Source of the DNA: an uncultured Clostridium sp.
GTDB taxonomy: Bacteria; Bacillota; Clostridia; TANB77; CAG-465
Reading direction: 5' to 3'
NCBI GenBank assembly: GCA_900553785.1
Contig: USES01000006.1
Location: forward strand, 1-50,015
DNA: 50,015 nt
Both the position numbers and the translations under genes were made by a program. Below the pieces are notes generated by a model, which did no database searches, was not told where the DNA came from, and was given only the letters and a program-made list of their open reading frames with translations. Shown here piece by piece: positions 34,109 to 43,300 of the stretch; within the stretch, counting starts at the first letter, position 1, and every line of letters begins with the position of its first letter.

Positions 34109-35599
34109 ATGTTATTACAATATTTGTTAGAAGGTATAGAATGTGAAACTAATAAAAATACAAATGTAGAAATAAATAAAATAGAATACAATTCAAATAA
34201 TATTTCCGCTGGAGATGTATTTGTAGCAATTAAAGGATTTGAAACTGATGGACATAAATATATAGAAGAGGCAATTAAAAAAGGAGCTGTAGCTATAATT
34301 TATGATTCTTGTGAAAAAGACTATGTAGCAGGGCTTAATATAGATAACAGTAATGTTACTTTGGTTATGACAGATGACACAAGAGTTACTTTAGCAGAAA
34401 TTGCAGCAAGATATTATGACTATCCTGCAAGAAAACTAAAACTTATAGGGATAACTGGAACAAAAGGAAAGACTACAACAGCCTACATGATAAGGGACAT
34501 ATTGTGTGCCAGCAAAAAGAAGTGTGGCCTTATTGGAACTATAGCAATAGAATATGGTGACGCTAGTATTGAAGCATCACGTACTTCTCCAGAATCATTA
34601 GACTTACAAAAAATACTAAAAGATATGGTTGATGCTGATATGGAATATGTTGTTATGGAAGTATCATCACACGCATTAGAATTGAATAGAGTGCATGGAC
34701 TTAAATTTGATATAGGTGTGTTTACTAATTTGTCTCATGACCACTTAGACTTTCATAAGACGATGGAAAACTATCTTGCTGCTAAAGCAAAGTTATTTAA
34801 ACAATGTGCATTTGGTATAATTAACGCAGATGATTTGTATACTACAAAATTGTTGAAGCTAATTGATTGTAAATATGCAAAATATGGAATAGACAATGCA
34901 TCTAATATATCTGCTACAGATATTAGAATCAACAATAATTATGTAGATTTTAAGATGTATATAAACAAACAACTTCAAACTATAACCGTGGATATTCCTG
35001 GAAAGTATACTGTATATAATGCATTAGCTGCTATTGCAGTAACAAGCATGCTTGGAGCGCAAATGGAGGATATTTTATCTGCCCTAGCTACAATAAAAGT
35101 TCCAGGCAGAAGTGAAGTAGTAGATATAAATAAAAGTTTTGCTGTAATTATAGATTATGCACATACACCAGCAAGTTTAGAGGCAATAATTATTAACACT
35201 AAAAAATACATAAAGGGTAGAGTTATTACAGTATTTGGTTGTGGTGGAAATAGAGATACCTCAAAAAGATACGAAATGGGAAAAATATCTGGAACTTATT
35301 CAGATTTTACAATAGTAACAACAGATAATCCAAGAGATGAGAAGCCTTCAACAATTGCAAGTGAAATAGAACGTGGAATAAAAGATACTAAAGGCCTATA
35401 TAAGGTGATTTTAGATAGGCAAGAGGCGATAAAATTTGCAATGAAAATAGCATGGAAAAATGATACTATAATTATTGCAGGAAAAGGACATGAAACTTAC
35501 CAAGAATTAGAAAAAGGCAAAAGAATGCATATGGATGATAGAGAAACAGTAAAAGAAGTGGCTATGAGTTTGCCAGATAAAGATATAGTTAAATTTTAG
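34109..35599 (+). CDS. murE: UDP-MurNAc-tripeptide synthetase (meso-DAP adding)
   Basis: 496 residues from ATG 34109 after GGGAGG. Adds the third residue to the peptidoglycan stem. The ATP-binding GITGTKGKTTTAYMI is near 112, FTNLSHDHLDFH near 208 and VIIDYAHTPASLE near 346. The DNPR motif (TTDNPRDEKP near 405) is the established marker for meso-diaminopimelate over lysine. The usual next genes murF and murD are missing here. Confidence 0.97.
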   Translation: MLLQYLLEGIECETNKNTNVEINKIEYNSNNISAGDVFVAIKGFETDGHKYIEEAIKKGAVAIIYDSCEKDYVAGLNIDNSNVTLVMTDDTRVTLAEIAARYYDYPARKLKLIGITGTKGKTTTAYMIRDILCASKKKCGLIGTIAIEYGDASIEASRTSPESLDLQKILKDMVDADMEYVVMEVSSHALELNRVHGLKFDIGVFTNLSHDHLDFHKTMENYLAAKAKLFKQCAFGIINADDLYTTKLLKLIDCKYAKYGIDNASNISATDIRINNNYVDFKMYINKQLQTITVDIPGKYTVYNALAAIAVTSMLGAQMEDILSALATIKVPGRSEVVDINKSFAVIIDYAHTPASLEAIIINTKKYIKGRVITVFGCGGNRDTSKRYEMGKISGTYSDFTIVTTDNPRDEKPSTIASEIERGIKDTKGLYKVILDRQEAIKFAMKIAWKNDTIIIAGKGHETYQELEKGKRMHMDDRETVKEVAMSLPDKDIVKF

Positions 35600-35614
35600 A
35601 GGGGAAATATACTG

Positions 35615-36568
35615 ATGAAATTGCAAGTACTGATGTGTTTGGTATCTTTTATTGCTACTGTGGTTTTAGCAATAATAACGATTCCAATATTAAAAAAATA
35701 TAAAATAGGGCAGGTAGAAAGAAAGCTTGGACCAGAAAGTCATCTTAGCAAATCTGGAACACCTACCATGGGTGGTATAACAATACTTATACCAATATGT
35801 GTTATACTTATAGTGATGTCATTTAAGTATCCAATATTGGTATTACCACTTATTGCAACTTTAGGTTTTGGACTTACTGGATTTATAGATGATAGAAAAA
35901 AACTTGTTGAACATAGTACAGATGGAATAAGTGCAAAAATGAAGATGTTACTTTTGTTTGTGACTACAGCCGTTTTTATCTTGGTATATTTTTTAGTATT
36001 TAATTTAAATACAGAAATGTTAATACCATTTGTATCTAAACCAGTTGTACTTAGCACAGGGGTGTTTGTATTGTTTACTGCATTTATAATGCTTGGAACA
36101 AGTAACGCCATTAACTTAACTGATGGGCTAGATGGTTTGGCCTCAGGTATAACTGCGTGTGTTATGGCATTTTTTACAGTTATAGCTATAAAAAATAATG
36201 ATACTCCTATGATAATTTTAGGTGCATCAAGTGTTGGTAGTATATTAGGCTTTTTAGTGTTTAATATAAAACCAGCAAAAGTATTTATGGGAGATACTGG
36301 TTCTCTTGCACTTGGCGGAATAGTTGCAAGTACAGCTATAGTAATGCAAATGCCAGTATATCTTGCAATAGTGTTGCTTATACCTGTGCTAGAGACTTTA
36401 TCTGTTGCACTTCAAGTATTGTATTTTAAAGCAACTAAAGGAAAAAGATTATTTAAGATGGCGCCTTTACACCATCATTTAGAATTAAGCGGAATGGGTG
36501 AAGAGAAAATAGTAATTATGTTTTGGAGCATCACTGCTATTTTATGTGTTATAGCATATTTAGTATAA
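35615..36568 (+). CDS. mraY: Phospho-N-acetylmuramoyl-pentapeptide transferase
   Basis: 317 residues from ATG 35615. About ten transmembrane helices. The catalytic and substrate motifs are clear: GFIDDRKKL, NAINLTDGLDGLASG, FMGDTGSLALGG and the C-terminal APLHHHLELSG. It transfers phospho-MurNAc-pentapeptide to undecaprenyl phosphate, making lipid I. It sits between murE and ftsW with short gaps, so co-transcription is likely. Confidence 0.97.
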   Translation: MKLQVLMCLVSFIATVVLAIITIPILKKYKIGQVERKLGPESHLSKSGTPTMGGITILIPICVILIVMSFKYPILVLPLIATLGFGLTGFIDDRKKLVEHSTDGISAKMKMLLLFVTTAVFILVYFLVFNLNTEMLIPFVSKPVVLSTGVFVLFTAFIMLGTSNAINLTDGLDGLASGITACVMAFFTVIAIKNNDTPMIILGASSVGSILGFLVFNIKPAKVFMGDTGSLALGGIVASTAIVMQMPVYLAIVLLIPVLETLSVALQVLYFKATKGKRLFKMAPLHHHLELSGMGEEKIVIMFWSITAILCVIAYLV

Positions 36569-36581
36569 TGAAAGGGGGCAT

Positions 36582-37724
36582 ATGCCAGTGGCTGTTAAAG
36601 AAGCAATAAAAAAAGTTACATCTACAAGCAATGGAAAAGAGTTAGACTTTGTTTTAGTCTTTACTATAATAGTGCTTCTATGCGTTGGTTTAATTGCTTT
36701 GTCTTCTGCAAGTTCATATACAGCGCTTATTACTAAAGGTGATAGCAATTATTACTTTATTAGGCAATTGGCATTTGCTGTCGTAGGAGTTATTGCCATG
36801 TTTATAATTTCTAAGATAGATTATACATTTTACGAAAAATATGGTTATGCTATATATTTAGTAGCACTTGCAGCAATGTTACTTGTATTTGTTCCTGGCC
36901 TTGGTTCTGAGGTGAAAGGAGCAAGAAGATGGATTGATTTGGGATTTATTAGTTTCCAACCGTCAGAGCTTATGAAGCCTGCACTAGCTATAGGAATTGC
37001 AGCATATATTAGTAAAAATCAAGAAAAGATGAAAAGTATATTAGGTTATGCTGTGCCTGCTATTATGATAGGTATAGTGTGCGTTGTAATGTATTTTCAG
37101 TCACACATGTCTGGCGCTATAATTATGATAGTTATAGGTGCTACAACTATATTTACTAGTGGATTTAAGTTAAAAAAGCGTACTATAATTATAGCTGTTA
37201 TTGTAGGTATTACAGCTGCGTCACTATTTTTATTTACTTCTGACTACAGAATGAAGAGGGTAAAAGCATTTTTTAACCCAGATGAAGATATAACAGGAAG
37301 TAACTGGCAACCAACTCAAAGTCTTTATGCAATAGGATCAGGCGGACTTTTTGGAACAGGAATTGGTCAAAGTAGACAAAAATATTTGTGGTTACCAGAG
37401 TCTCAGAATGACTTTGTATTTTCTATTTGGGCTGAAGAGTTTGGATTTGTTGGAAGTTTAATAGTAGTATTGTTATTCGTACTTTTCATATATCGTGCAT
37501 TAGCATTAGTACTTAAATCTAGAGATTTGTTTGCACTTATGATGGCAACAGGTATAATTTCTATGTTTGCTTTTCAGATGATAATGAATGTTGCGGTTGT
37601 AACTAAACTTATTCCTACAACAGGAATGCCATTACCATTTTTTAGCTATGGAGGAACTTCTCTTTTAATTAACTTAGCATCAATTGGTATTGTATTAAAT
37701 GTTTCAAGACAAAGGAGATATTAG
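36582..37724 (+). CDS. ftsW: SEDS-family lipid II polymerase FtsW/SpoVE
   Basis: 380 residues from ATG 36582 after AAGGGGG. About ten helices and the SEDS features: GARRWIDLGFISFQPSELMKPA near 108, QPTQSLYAIGSGGLFGTGIG and PESQNDFVFSIWAEEFGFVG in the second half, and TTGMPLPFFSYGGTSLL near the C-terminus. It polymerises glycan with the class B PBP encoded two genes upstream. SpoVE (cortex) and FtsW (septum) cannot be separated by sequence reading alone. Confidence 0.95.
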   Translation: MPVAVKEAIKKVTSTSNGKELDFVLVFTIIVLLCVGLIALSSASSYTALITKGDSNYYFIRQLAFAVVGVIAMFIISKIDYTFYEKYGYAIYLVALAAMLLVFVPGLGSEVKGARRWIDLGFISFQPSELMKPALAIGIAAYISKNQEKMKSILGYAVPAIMIGIVCVVMYFQSHMSGAIIMIVIGATTIFTSGFKLKKRTIIIAVIVGITAASLFLFTSDYRMKRVKAFFNPDEDITGSNWQPTQSLYAIGSGGLFGTGIGQSRQKYLWLPESQNDFVFSIWAEEFGFVGSLIVVLLFVLFIYRALALVLKSRDLFALMMATGIISMFAFQMIMNVAVVTKLIPTTGMPLPFFSYGGTSLLINLASIGIVLNVSRQRRY

Positions 37725-37725
37725 T

Positions 37726-38826
37726 ATGAGGGTAATAATTGCATGTGCTGGTTCTGGTGGCCATATAAATCCAGGAATTGCTATTGCAAATATGATAAAA
37801 AATAAAGAACCAGATAGTGCTATTTTATTTATAGGTACAAAAACAGGACTTGAAAATGAACTTGTAAAAAAAGCTGGCTTTGAAATTAAAAATATACGAG
37901 CTGGGAAATTACATAGGAGGCTAACTGCTGAGAATTTTAAGAATATGTATAATGCAGTTTTAGGTGTATCTGACAGTAAAAAAATAATTAAAGAGTTTAA
38001 GCCAGATGTTGTGATCGGAACAGGTGGATATATATGTGTGTCTGTTATGAAAGCAGCAGCTGCCCTAAAAGTTCCATATATATTACATGAAAGTAATGTT
38101 TTTCCAGGACTATCTGTAAAGCTTAATGCAAAGCATGCGGCAAAAGTGCTATTAGGGTTTGATGAAACTAAAAAGTATTTACCAAATTCAAATTGTGTAT
38201 ATACAGGAACACCCGCAAAATTTAATAAAGACACGATAGATTCTTTAGGAAAAATTAAATGTAAAAATGAACTTGGATTGAAGCATCAAAAAGTATTGTT
38301 TGTTACTGGTGGAAGTCAAGGAGCTAAAAAGATAAATGAAACAGTAATTCAAATGATTAAGAAATTTAAGCCTAAAGAGTTCTTTACCGTTATTGCAGTA
38401 GGCCATGATAATTTTGATACAGTAAAATCCGAGCTTAGCGAAGAATATTCAAAATATATTAGAGTAGAAAAATATATATATGAAATGGAAAAAATGTATA
38501 AAGCAGCAGATCTTTTAATAACGCGAGCTGGAGCAATGACAGTGTTAGAACTAGAAATTGCTGCTAAACCTGCTATACTTATACCGCTTCCTACAGCTGC
38601 GGAAAATCACCAATACTTCAATGCAAAGATTTTGGAAAAAAATACAGCTGGACTTGTAATTGAAGAAAAGGAATTAAATGAGGATGTATTGCATGAAGCC
38701 GTGACAAAATACATAACTGATACAAAACTATTAAAGACAATGGGCGAAAATGCAAGGAAACTTCTTTTAGAAAATGTTGAAGATAGAATATATAAAGAAA
38801 TTAGAAATGTTGCAAAAAAACATTAG
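37726..38826 (+). CDS. murG: UDP-GlcNAc-lipid I N-acetylglucosaminyltransferase
   Basis: 366 residues from ATG 37726, with AAAGGAG within the ftsW end and a one-base gap from its stop. N-terminal ACAGSGGHINPGIAIA is the family's glycine-rich motif; VIGTGGYICVSVMKAA, LFVTGGSQGAKKIN, LITRAGAMTVLE and PTAAENHQYFNA follow in order. It converts lipid I to lipid II on the inner membrane face. Last gene of the first cell-wall block; a terminator follows. Confidence 0.97.
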   Translation: MRVIIACAGSGGHINPGIAIANMIKNKEPDSAILFIGTKTGLENELVKKAGFEIKNIRAGKLHRRLTAENFKNMYNAVLGVSDSKKIIKEFKPDVVIGTGGYICVSVMKAAAALKVPYILHESNVFPGLSVKLNAKHAAKVLLGFDETKKYLPNSNCVYTGTPAKFNKDTIDSLGKIKCKNELGLKHQKVLFVTGGSQGAKKINETVIQMIKKFKPKEFFTVIAVGHDNFDTVKSELSEEYSKYIRVEKYIYEMEKMYKAADLLITRAGAMTVLELEIAAKPAILIPLPTAAENHQYFNAKILEKNTAGLVIEEKELNEDVLHEAVTKYITDTKLLKTMGENARKLLLENVEDRIYKEIRNVAKKH

Positions 38827-38832
38827 AAAATT

Positions 38833-38863
38833 ACACTTGTGTATAGCGCAGGTGTGTTTTTTA
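38833..38863 (+). terminator. Terminator after murG
   Basis: ACACTTG (38833-38839) pairs with CAGGTGT (38849-38855, one G-T), then GTTTTTTA. An extended -10 (TG-A-TATAAT, 38954-38962) for the next gene lies downstream. Confidence 0.7.
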
Positions 38864-38996
38864 TTGCATTTATCACTGAATAGGTGCAAAAAAATTCAAG
38901 CTACATATAGAAGCATAAGGATTAAAAAGCTTGCACATTTATTTGACATCAAATGATATAATTTAATCAAAATAATTTAAAAAGGAGTGGCATTTT

Positions 38997-39791
38997 ATGA
39001 ACATTTTTTCGAAAAAGATGAAACAAAAATATAAAGAAACAAATAAGAAATCGATTGTTGTATATCTGGTATTAAGAATTTTAGTAATATTAAGTATGAT
39101 TTCTCAAATATTGCAAAAAAATTTTTCAAATGTAGCTATGTGTGCACTTACGCTTATATTGTTTACTTTACCAACTTTTGTTTCAGAAAAGTTTAAAATA
39201 GGAATACCAAGTATGTTAGAGGGTATAATTTATTTGTTTATATATGCATCTGCAATACTTGGTGAAATAAATAATTTCTACGGTATTATACCATTTTGGG
39301 ATACACTGCTTCATACGTTAAATGGTTTTATATGTGCGGGAATTGGATTTTCTTTAGTGGATTTGCTAAATCAAAATAGTAAAGATATCTCTTTATCCCC
39401 GATATATCTTTCACTTGTTGCTTTTTGTTTTTCGATGACTATAGGTATACTGTGGGAGTTTTATGAGTTTGCAACAGATAGTATAGCCAAAACAGATATG
39501 CAAAAAGATAGAATAATAACAGAAATTTCGTCAGTAGAGTTAAACGAAAAAAAGGAGAATGTTCCAGTAAAAATTAAAAATATAGTTAAAACTGAGGTGT
39601 ATTCGTCAAATGGAGAGGTTACTACCATAGAAGGTGGATATTTAGACATTGGAATTATAGATACAATGAAAGATTTATTTGTAAATTTTATAGGTGCTAT
39701 TGTATTTAGTGTAATAGGCTTTCTGCATGTTAAAAATAGAGATAAATATAAATTTGCTAAAAAGTTTATACCAGTTAGGGATAATAAGTAA
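38997..39791 (+). CDS. DUF2238/YjdF-like membrane protein
   Basis: 264 residues from ATG 38997 after AAGGAG. Six hydrophobic helices. The family-like blocks FWDTLLHTLNGFICAGIGF and GILWEFYEFATDS, and the late DIGIIDTMKDLFVNFIGAI, place conserved acidic and aromatic residues at helix ends. The hydrophilic loop at about 160-215 is unusual in length. Function unknown. It is the first of three genes that interrupt the otherwise standard murG-to-divIB order. Confidence 0.7.
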   Translation: MNIFSKKMKQKYKETNKKSIVVYLVLRILVILSMISQILQKNFSNVAMCALTLILFTLPTFVSEKFKIGIPSMLEGIIYLFIYASAILGEINNFYGIIPFWDTLLHTLNGFICAGIGFSLVDLLNQNSKDISLSPIYLSLVAFCFSMTIGILWEFYEFATDSIAKTDMQKDRIITEISSVELNEKKENVPVKIKNIVKTEVYSSNGEVTTIEGGYLDIGIIDTMKDLFVNFIGAIVFSVIGFLHVKNRDKYKFAKKFIPVRDNK

Positions 39792-39825
39792 GTGCTATAG
39801 GAGAACTTTCTTTCAATTTTTTTAC

Positions 39826-39862
39826 GAAATACCAACTAAAGAGAATAAAAAAGTTGTCTAAA
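39826..39862 (+). pseudogene. Remnant of the 3' end of a sigma-factor gene
   Basis: Translated in frame this reads F-T-K-Y-Q-L-K-R-I-K-K-L-S-K, nearly identical to the last residues of the sigma protein ending at 40813 (F-T-K-H-Q-L-K-R-I-K-K-L-S-K). The DNA also matches closely (CCAACT, GAATAAAAAA and TTGTCTAAAT blocks). It has no open frame of its own and looks like what is left of a tandem copy. Confidence 0.7.
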
Positions 39863-39931
39863 TTATGGAATCTATATTATATATTGAAAAATAGCAGATA
39901 AAATCCGTAATAATGATTAGAGGAATACAGT

Positions 39932-40813
39932 ATGAAAAATAAAAACGATTGGAAAGAACTAAAAGAATTATTTGCAGAAATAAAATGTAATAACAATATT
40001 GCATTTGAAAAATTGTATACTAACTATAGTAAATTAATATATAAAATTGCGTATAGTATAGTAAAAAACAGGAATGATGCTGAAGATATAGTTCAAATAG
40101 TTTTTGAAAAGTTATATTCAATAGATGAAAGTAATTTGCCGGATAATAATGAAGCAAGTTGGATATATTCTGTGACCAAAAATGAGGCAATAAACTATTT
40201 GAAAAAGAATAAAAATAGTGTTGATTTGAGCAGTGTAGGTGAAGTTGAAGACAAAAATGATAATATAAACGAAATAATGAATATGGATAGTTATAACAGA
40301 TTGATTAGTAAATTGAATGATAAAGAAAAAGAAATTGTTTCCTTAAAACTGTTATCCAATTTATCGTTCAGTGAAATAGGAAAGTTATTGAAAGAACCAA
40401 CTAGCACCATAAAATGGAGATATTATAAATCAATACATACATTAAAATTATTATTAGGTAATTTAGGAATGTCTATTATTACATTTGTAATAGGAGTAAA
40501 AGTTTTGTCTAATAGTAAAATATTTGATGAAAGTCATGTAATAAAAGATAACAAAACACAAACAAGTAAAGATAATTCAAAAGAAGAATCAAAATTACAA
40601 GAAAGCTTAAAAGATGAAGTTAAAAGTGATACTGGAAAAATGCAAAATGAACAGATACATGAAGTTACGGAACAATTAGTGAATATAAAATCAATAAATG
40701 GTTTTGAAATATGTATTTTTAGCACTTCATTTGCATTTTTAATTTTTGCTATATTTTTTTCAATTATCTTTACAAAACACCAACTGAAACGAATAAAAAA
40801 ATTGTCTAAATAA
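39932..40813 (+). CDS. ECF-type sigma factor with membrane-anchored C-terminal extension
   Basis: 293 residues. Region 2 is recognisable (NIAFEKLYTNYSKLIYKIAYSIVKNRNDAEDIVQIVFEK written here only by its ends: AFEKLY and AEDIVQIVFEK, about 24-65), and so is region 4 (LNDKEKEIVSLKLLS and LSFSEIGKLLKEP, about 130-165). After these a hydrophobic helix (about 180-195), a lysine- and glutamate-rich linker (about 200-255) and a second helix (FEICIFSTSFAFLIFAIFF) follow. An ECF sigma fused to two membrane helices may be held at the membrane and released or signal-coupled. The next gene encodes a lipoprotein-like partner. Confidence 0.75.
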   Translation: MKNKNDWKELKELFAEIKCNNNIAFEKLYTNYSKLIYKIAYSIVKNRNDAEDIVQIVFEKLYSIDESNLPDNNEASWIYSVTKNEAINYLKKNKNSVDLSSVGEVEDKNDNINEIMNMDSYNRLISKLNDKEKEIVSLKLLSNLSFSEIGKLLKEPTSTIKWRYYKSIHTLKLLLGNLGMSIITFVIGVKVLSNSKIFDESHVIKDNKTQTSKDNSKEESKLQESLKDEVKSDTGKMQNEQIHEVTEQLVNIKSINGFEICIFSTSFAFLIFAIFFSIIFTKHQLKRIKKLSK

Positions 40814-40838
40814 CAGAAAGGTTGGATTGGTGATATAT

Positions 40839-41405
40839 ATGAGAAAAAATATATTAAAAGTAGTAAGTATGGTTGTATTTTTATTAGTGATGATAGTAGG
40901 ATGTATGTATCTAATTGATTTGAATAAAATTAAAAACGGAGAAGAAGTTATATTTAGTACCTGGGGAAAACGATATTCACCAGTAATTAAAGTAAACAAA
41001 AATGAAAGTGTTGAAAAAAAATATCAAAAATATTTAAAGACGGTAGACAATGTGAATATAGAACTGGATGTTCCTGATGATTGGAGATATGTAGAGATTC
41101 CAAAAAACAAGGAAGATGATTTTTATAAATATGCATTGAAGATTTATAAAAATAACGAGAATCAATATGCAATGCTGTATTTTTATAATGATCAATTTGC
41201 TGTTTGTGGAACTGGAAGAACGGATAAAAAGATAATTTTAAATAACAAAAAAAACGCAACAGTTGGATATTATGACGGAAAGAAAGAATGGGAAGACATC
41301 TCATTTTATAGTATAAATAAAAATATAGCGTTTATAAATAAAGGTTTAAAAGATAGTGAATCAGATGAACTATTAGAAATTATAAAAACAATAAATATTA
41401 AATAG
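40839..41405 (+). CDS. Putative lipoprotein/secreted protein encoded beside the sigma factor
   Basis: 188 residues from ATG 40839 (GGTGA upstream). N-terminal signal-like helix ending in a possible lipobox (LLVMIVGC, Cys near 23), then a mixed alpha/beta extracellular domain with no motif I recognise (GEEVIFSTWGKRYSPV near 39; QYAMLYFYNDQFAVCGTG near 118). It lies 25 bases after the sigma gene, so the two are probably co-transcribed; a sensor, anti-sigma partner or sigma target is possible. A terminator follows at 41455. Confidence 0.6.
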   Translation: MRKNILKVVSMVVFLLVMIVGCMYLIDLNKIKNGEEVIFSTWGKRYSPVIKVNKNESVEKKYQKYLKTVDNVNIELDVPDDWRYVEIPKNKEDDFYKYALKIYKNNENQYAMLYFYNDQFAVCGTGRTDKKIILNNKKNATVGYYDGKKEWEDISFYSINKNIAFINKGLKDSESDELLEIIKTINIK

Positions 41406-41454
41406 AGAAATATAACATTTTCAATATTAATAATTTATTTTATAATTATGTAAG

Positions 41455-41486
41455 GTGGATAATTAATTGAAGTTATCTGCTTTTTT
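41455..41486 (+). terminator. Terminator after the sigma/lipoprotein block
   Basis: GTGGATAA (41455-41462) pairs with TTATCTGC (41473-41480, two G-T), followed by six T. Confidence 0.7.
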
Positions 41487-41560
41487 GTTTGTGTACTTAA
41501 TTTCTAAAATAAAATATTTAAAAATTTTAATTACTATTGCGTACATTAAGGTTAGTATAC

Positions 41561-41588
41561 TTGAGTTATTAATAATTTGTGGTATAAT
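41561..41588 (+). promoter_or_regulatory. Promoter of the divIB-DUF881-sbp block
   Basis: TTGAGT at 41561-41566, a 16-base spacer, TATAAT at 41583-41588. Confidence 0.6.
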
Positions 41589-41622
41589 AAAATAGATGGA
41601 AGGTATACATTAGGTGATAAAT

Positions 41623-42423
41623 ATGTCTGGCAAAGGACAACCTAAGAAACCTATTAAAAAGAAAAAGAGCTTGAGTAAAGGTAAAAAGAAGTTTTTGCGT
41701 GGTATAATATACTTCATACTTGTTTTGTTTATACTGTCACTAATCTTTTTAGTAGGATATGGTATATATTTTTTAAGAAACAGTGAAAAGTTTAGTATTA
41801 AAAGTATAGAAGTAAACGAACTTAAAAACTATAGTTACGATGATATAGTACAAGCTAGTGCTATTGAAATGGGAAGTAATATCTTCAAACTTTCAAAAAG
41901 TACATCAATATCTAATATTTCCAAGTTGCCATATGTTCAAAGTGTAAGTATAACAAAGAAGTTACCTTCAACAATTCAAATTAAAATAACTGAAAGAGTT
42001 GAAAAATACGTAGCTTATGCAAAAGATAGTGGACAATATGTAAGGTTAGATAGTGAAGGATATGTGCTGGAAATAATTGATGTGTCTAATGTGTCTGAAA
42101 GCTTGATACTATTTGGCCTGAATTTTGAAGATGTGATTGAATTGGGTTATAGGTTAACGGATGCAGAGATTGAAAAACTTGTGTCTTTAGAAAAGGTATT
42201 AAAGTTATATGATGAAAGTCAAATTGAGGCAAAAGTAACTAGTGTTGAATTTAAAAATTCACAAATAATACTAAATTTAAATGATAAACTAAGTGTTAAA
42301 CTAAAAGATAATAGTGAGCTTGGATATAAGATGGCACTATTAAAAGAAATATTAAAAGAGATAGATGGAAAAACAGGCAAATTAGATATGACGCAAGATA
42401 ATCCAATATACTCTGCAATATAG
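41623..42423 (+). CDS. divIB: Cell division protein DivIB/FtsQ
   Basis: 266 residues from ATG 41623 (AGGTGAT upstream; a GTG three codons earlier is possible). Lysine-rich cytoplasmic tail, one transmembrane helix (about 30-52), then a POTRA domain (FSIKSIEVNELKNYSYDDIVQ written in two parts: FSIKSIEV and YSYDDIVQAS, about 62-125) and the FtsQ beta domain (LPSTIQIKITERV, YVRLDSEGYVLEI). Works with FtsL and DivIC at the septum. Its separation from murG by three unrelated genes is unusual. Confidence 0.88.
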   Translation: MSGKGQPKKPIKKKKSLSKGKKKFLRGIIYFILVLFILSLIFLVGYGIYFLRNSEKFSIKSIEVNELKNYSYDDIVQASAIEMGSNIFKLSKSTSISNISKLPYVQSVSITKKLPSTIQIKITERVEKYVAYAKDSGQYVRLDSEGYVLEIIDVSNVSESLILFGLNFEDVIELGYRLTDAEIEKLVSLEKVLKLYDESQIEAKVTSVEFKNSQIILNLNDKLSVKLKDNSELGYKMALLKEILKEIDGKTGKLDMTQDNPIYSAI

Positions 42424-42438
42424 AAAGGGGATATTTAA

Positions 42439-43290
42439 GTGGCAAAGAAAAGTGGAATAATTGAAAAAGTTCAGAAAAAAAACACTGAAAAGGCAGCGAA
42501 AATAAACAAAAATGTGGATATAACAGTTATTGAGCCAATAAATAAAGAGAATGTTAAAAAGAAAAAAGAATTATTTAATACTAAAAATATAAAAGCTTAT
42601 GTATTGATTGGCGTTGCAGCATTTTTCTTTACTTTAATAATATCTGCACAACTTAATACTGTATCTAATACAGATATAATTGCTGAAGGTATGAGAGAAG
42701 CAGAGCTTTTGGCAGAACTTGCTAAAGTGAAGGAAGAATTAAAAGATTTAAAATCAGATTACGAAAAAAGTCAAGAGATAGTTGAGGAATATAAATCTAA
42801 TGCATCAACTAATGATACTCTAATTGCTTCAATGACAGAAGATTTAAATGCTGCGTCAGTATTAGCTGGTTTGGTAGACTTAAAAGGTGAGGGTGTTGTT
42901 GTTACAATTCATGATAGTACTTCTAGCTCTCCGGACTTAAGCTCAGAGGCAGGACTTGTACATGATACAGATTTAGTTGCTATTGTTACTGAACTTAAAG
43001 CGGCGGGTGCTGAAGCAATAAGTATAAACGGACAAAGAATAATTGCAACAACTCCAATAAGATGTGTTGGTCCAACTATACAAATAAATAGTGTAAAAGT
43101 TGCTGCACCATATTATATAAAAGCAATAGGAAATTCTCAGTATTTAGAAAGTGCTCTAAATATTAAAGGTGGAATAGTTACAAGCTTAAGAAGATATGGA
43201 ATAACTATTGAAATAACAAGACAGGATGATATTAAAATAGATAAGTATGATGGAAACTTTAAATTAAGAACAGCTACTGTTGTAAAATAG
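42439..43290 (+). CDS. DUF881 division-associated protein
   Basis: 283 residues from GTG 42439 after AAAGGGG. Basic N-terminus, one transmembrane helix (about 55-72), a coiled coil (about 85-125), then the DUF881 domain: LKGEGVVVTIHDSTSS, LVHDTDLVAIVTELKAAGAEAI as LVHDTDLVAIV and AAGAEAISINGQRI, and APYYIKAIGN. DUF881 genes commonly lie between divIB and sbp in Gram-positives. Function is not established. Confidence 0.9.
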   Translation: MAKKSGIIEKVQKKNTEKAAKINKNVDITVIEPINKENVKKKKELFNTKNIKAYVLIGVAAFFFTLIISAQLNTVSNTDIIAEGMREAELLAELAKVKEELKDLKSDYEKSQEIVEEYKSNASTNDTLIASMTEDLNAASVLAGLVDLKGEGVVVTIHDSTSSSPDLSSEAGLVHDTDLVAIVTELKAAGAEAISINGQRIIATTPIRCVGPTIQINSVKVAAPYYIKAIGNSQYLESALNIKGGIVTSLRRYGITIEITRQDDIKIDKYDGNFKLRTATVVK

Positions 43291-43300
43291 GAGGGATACT

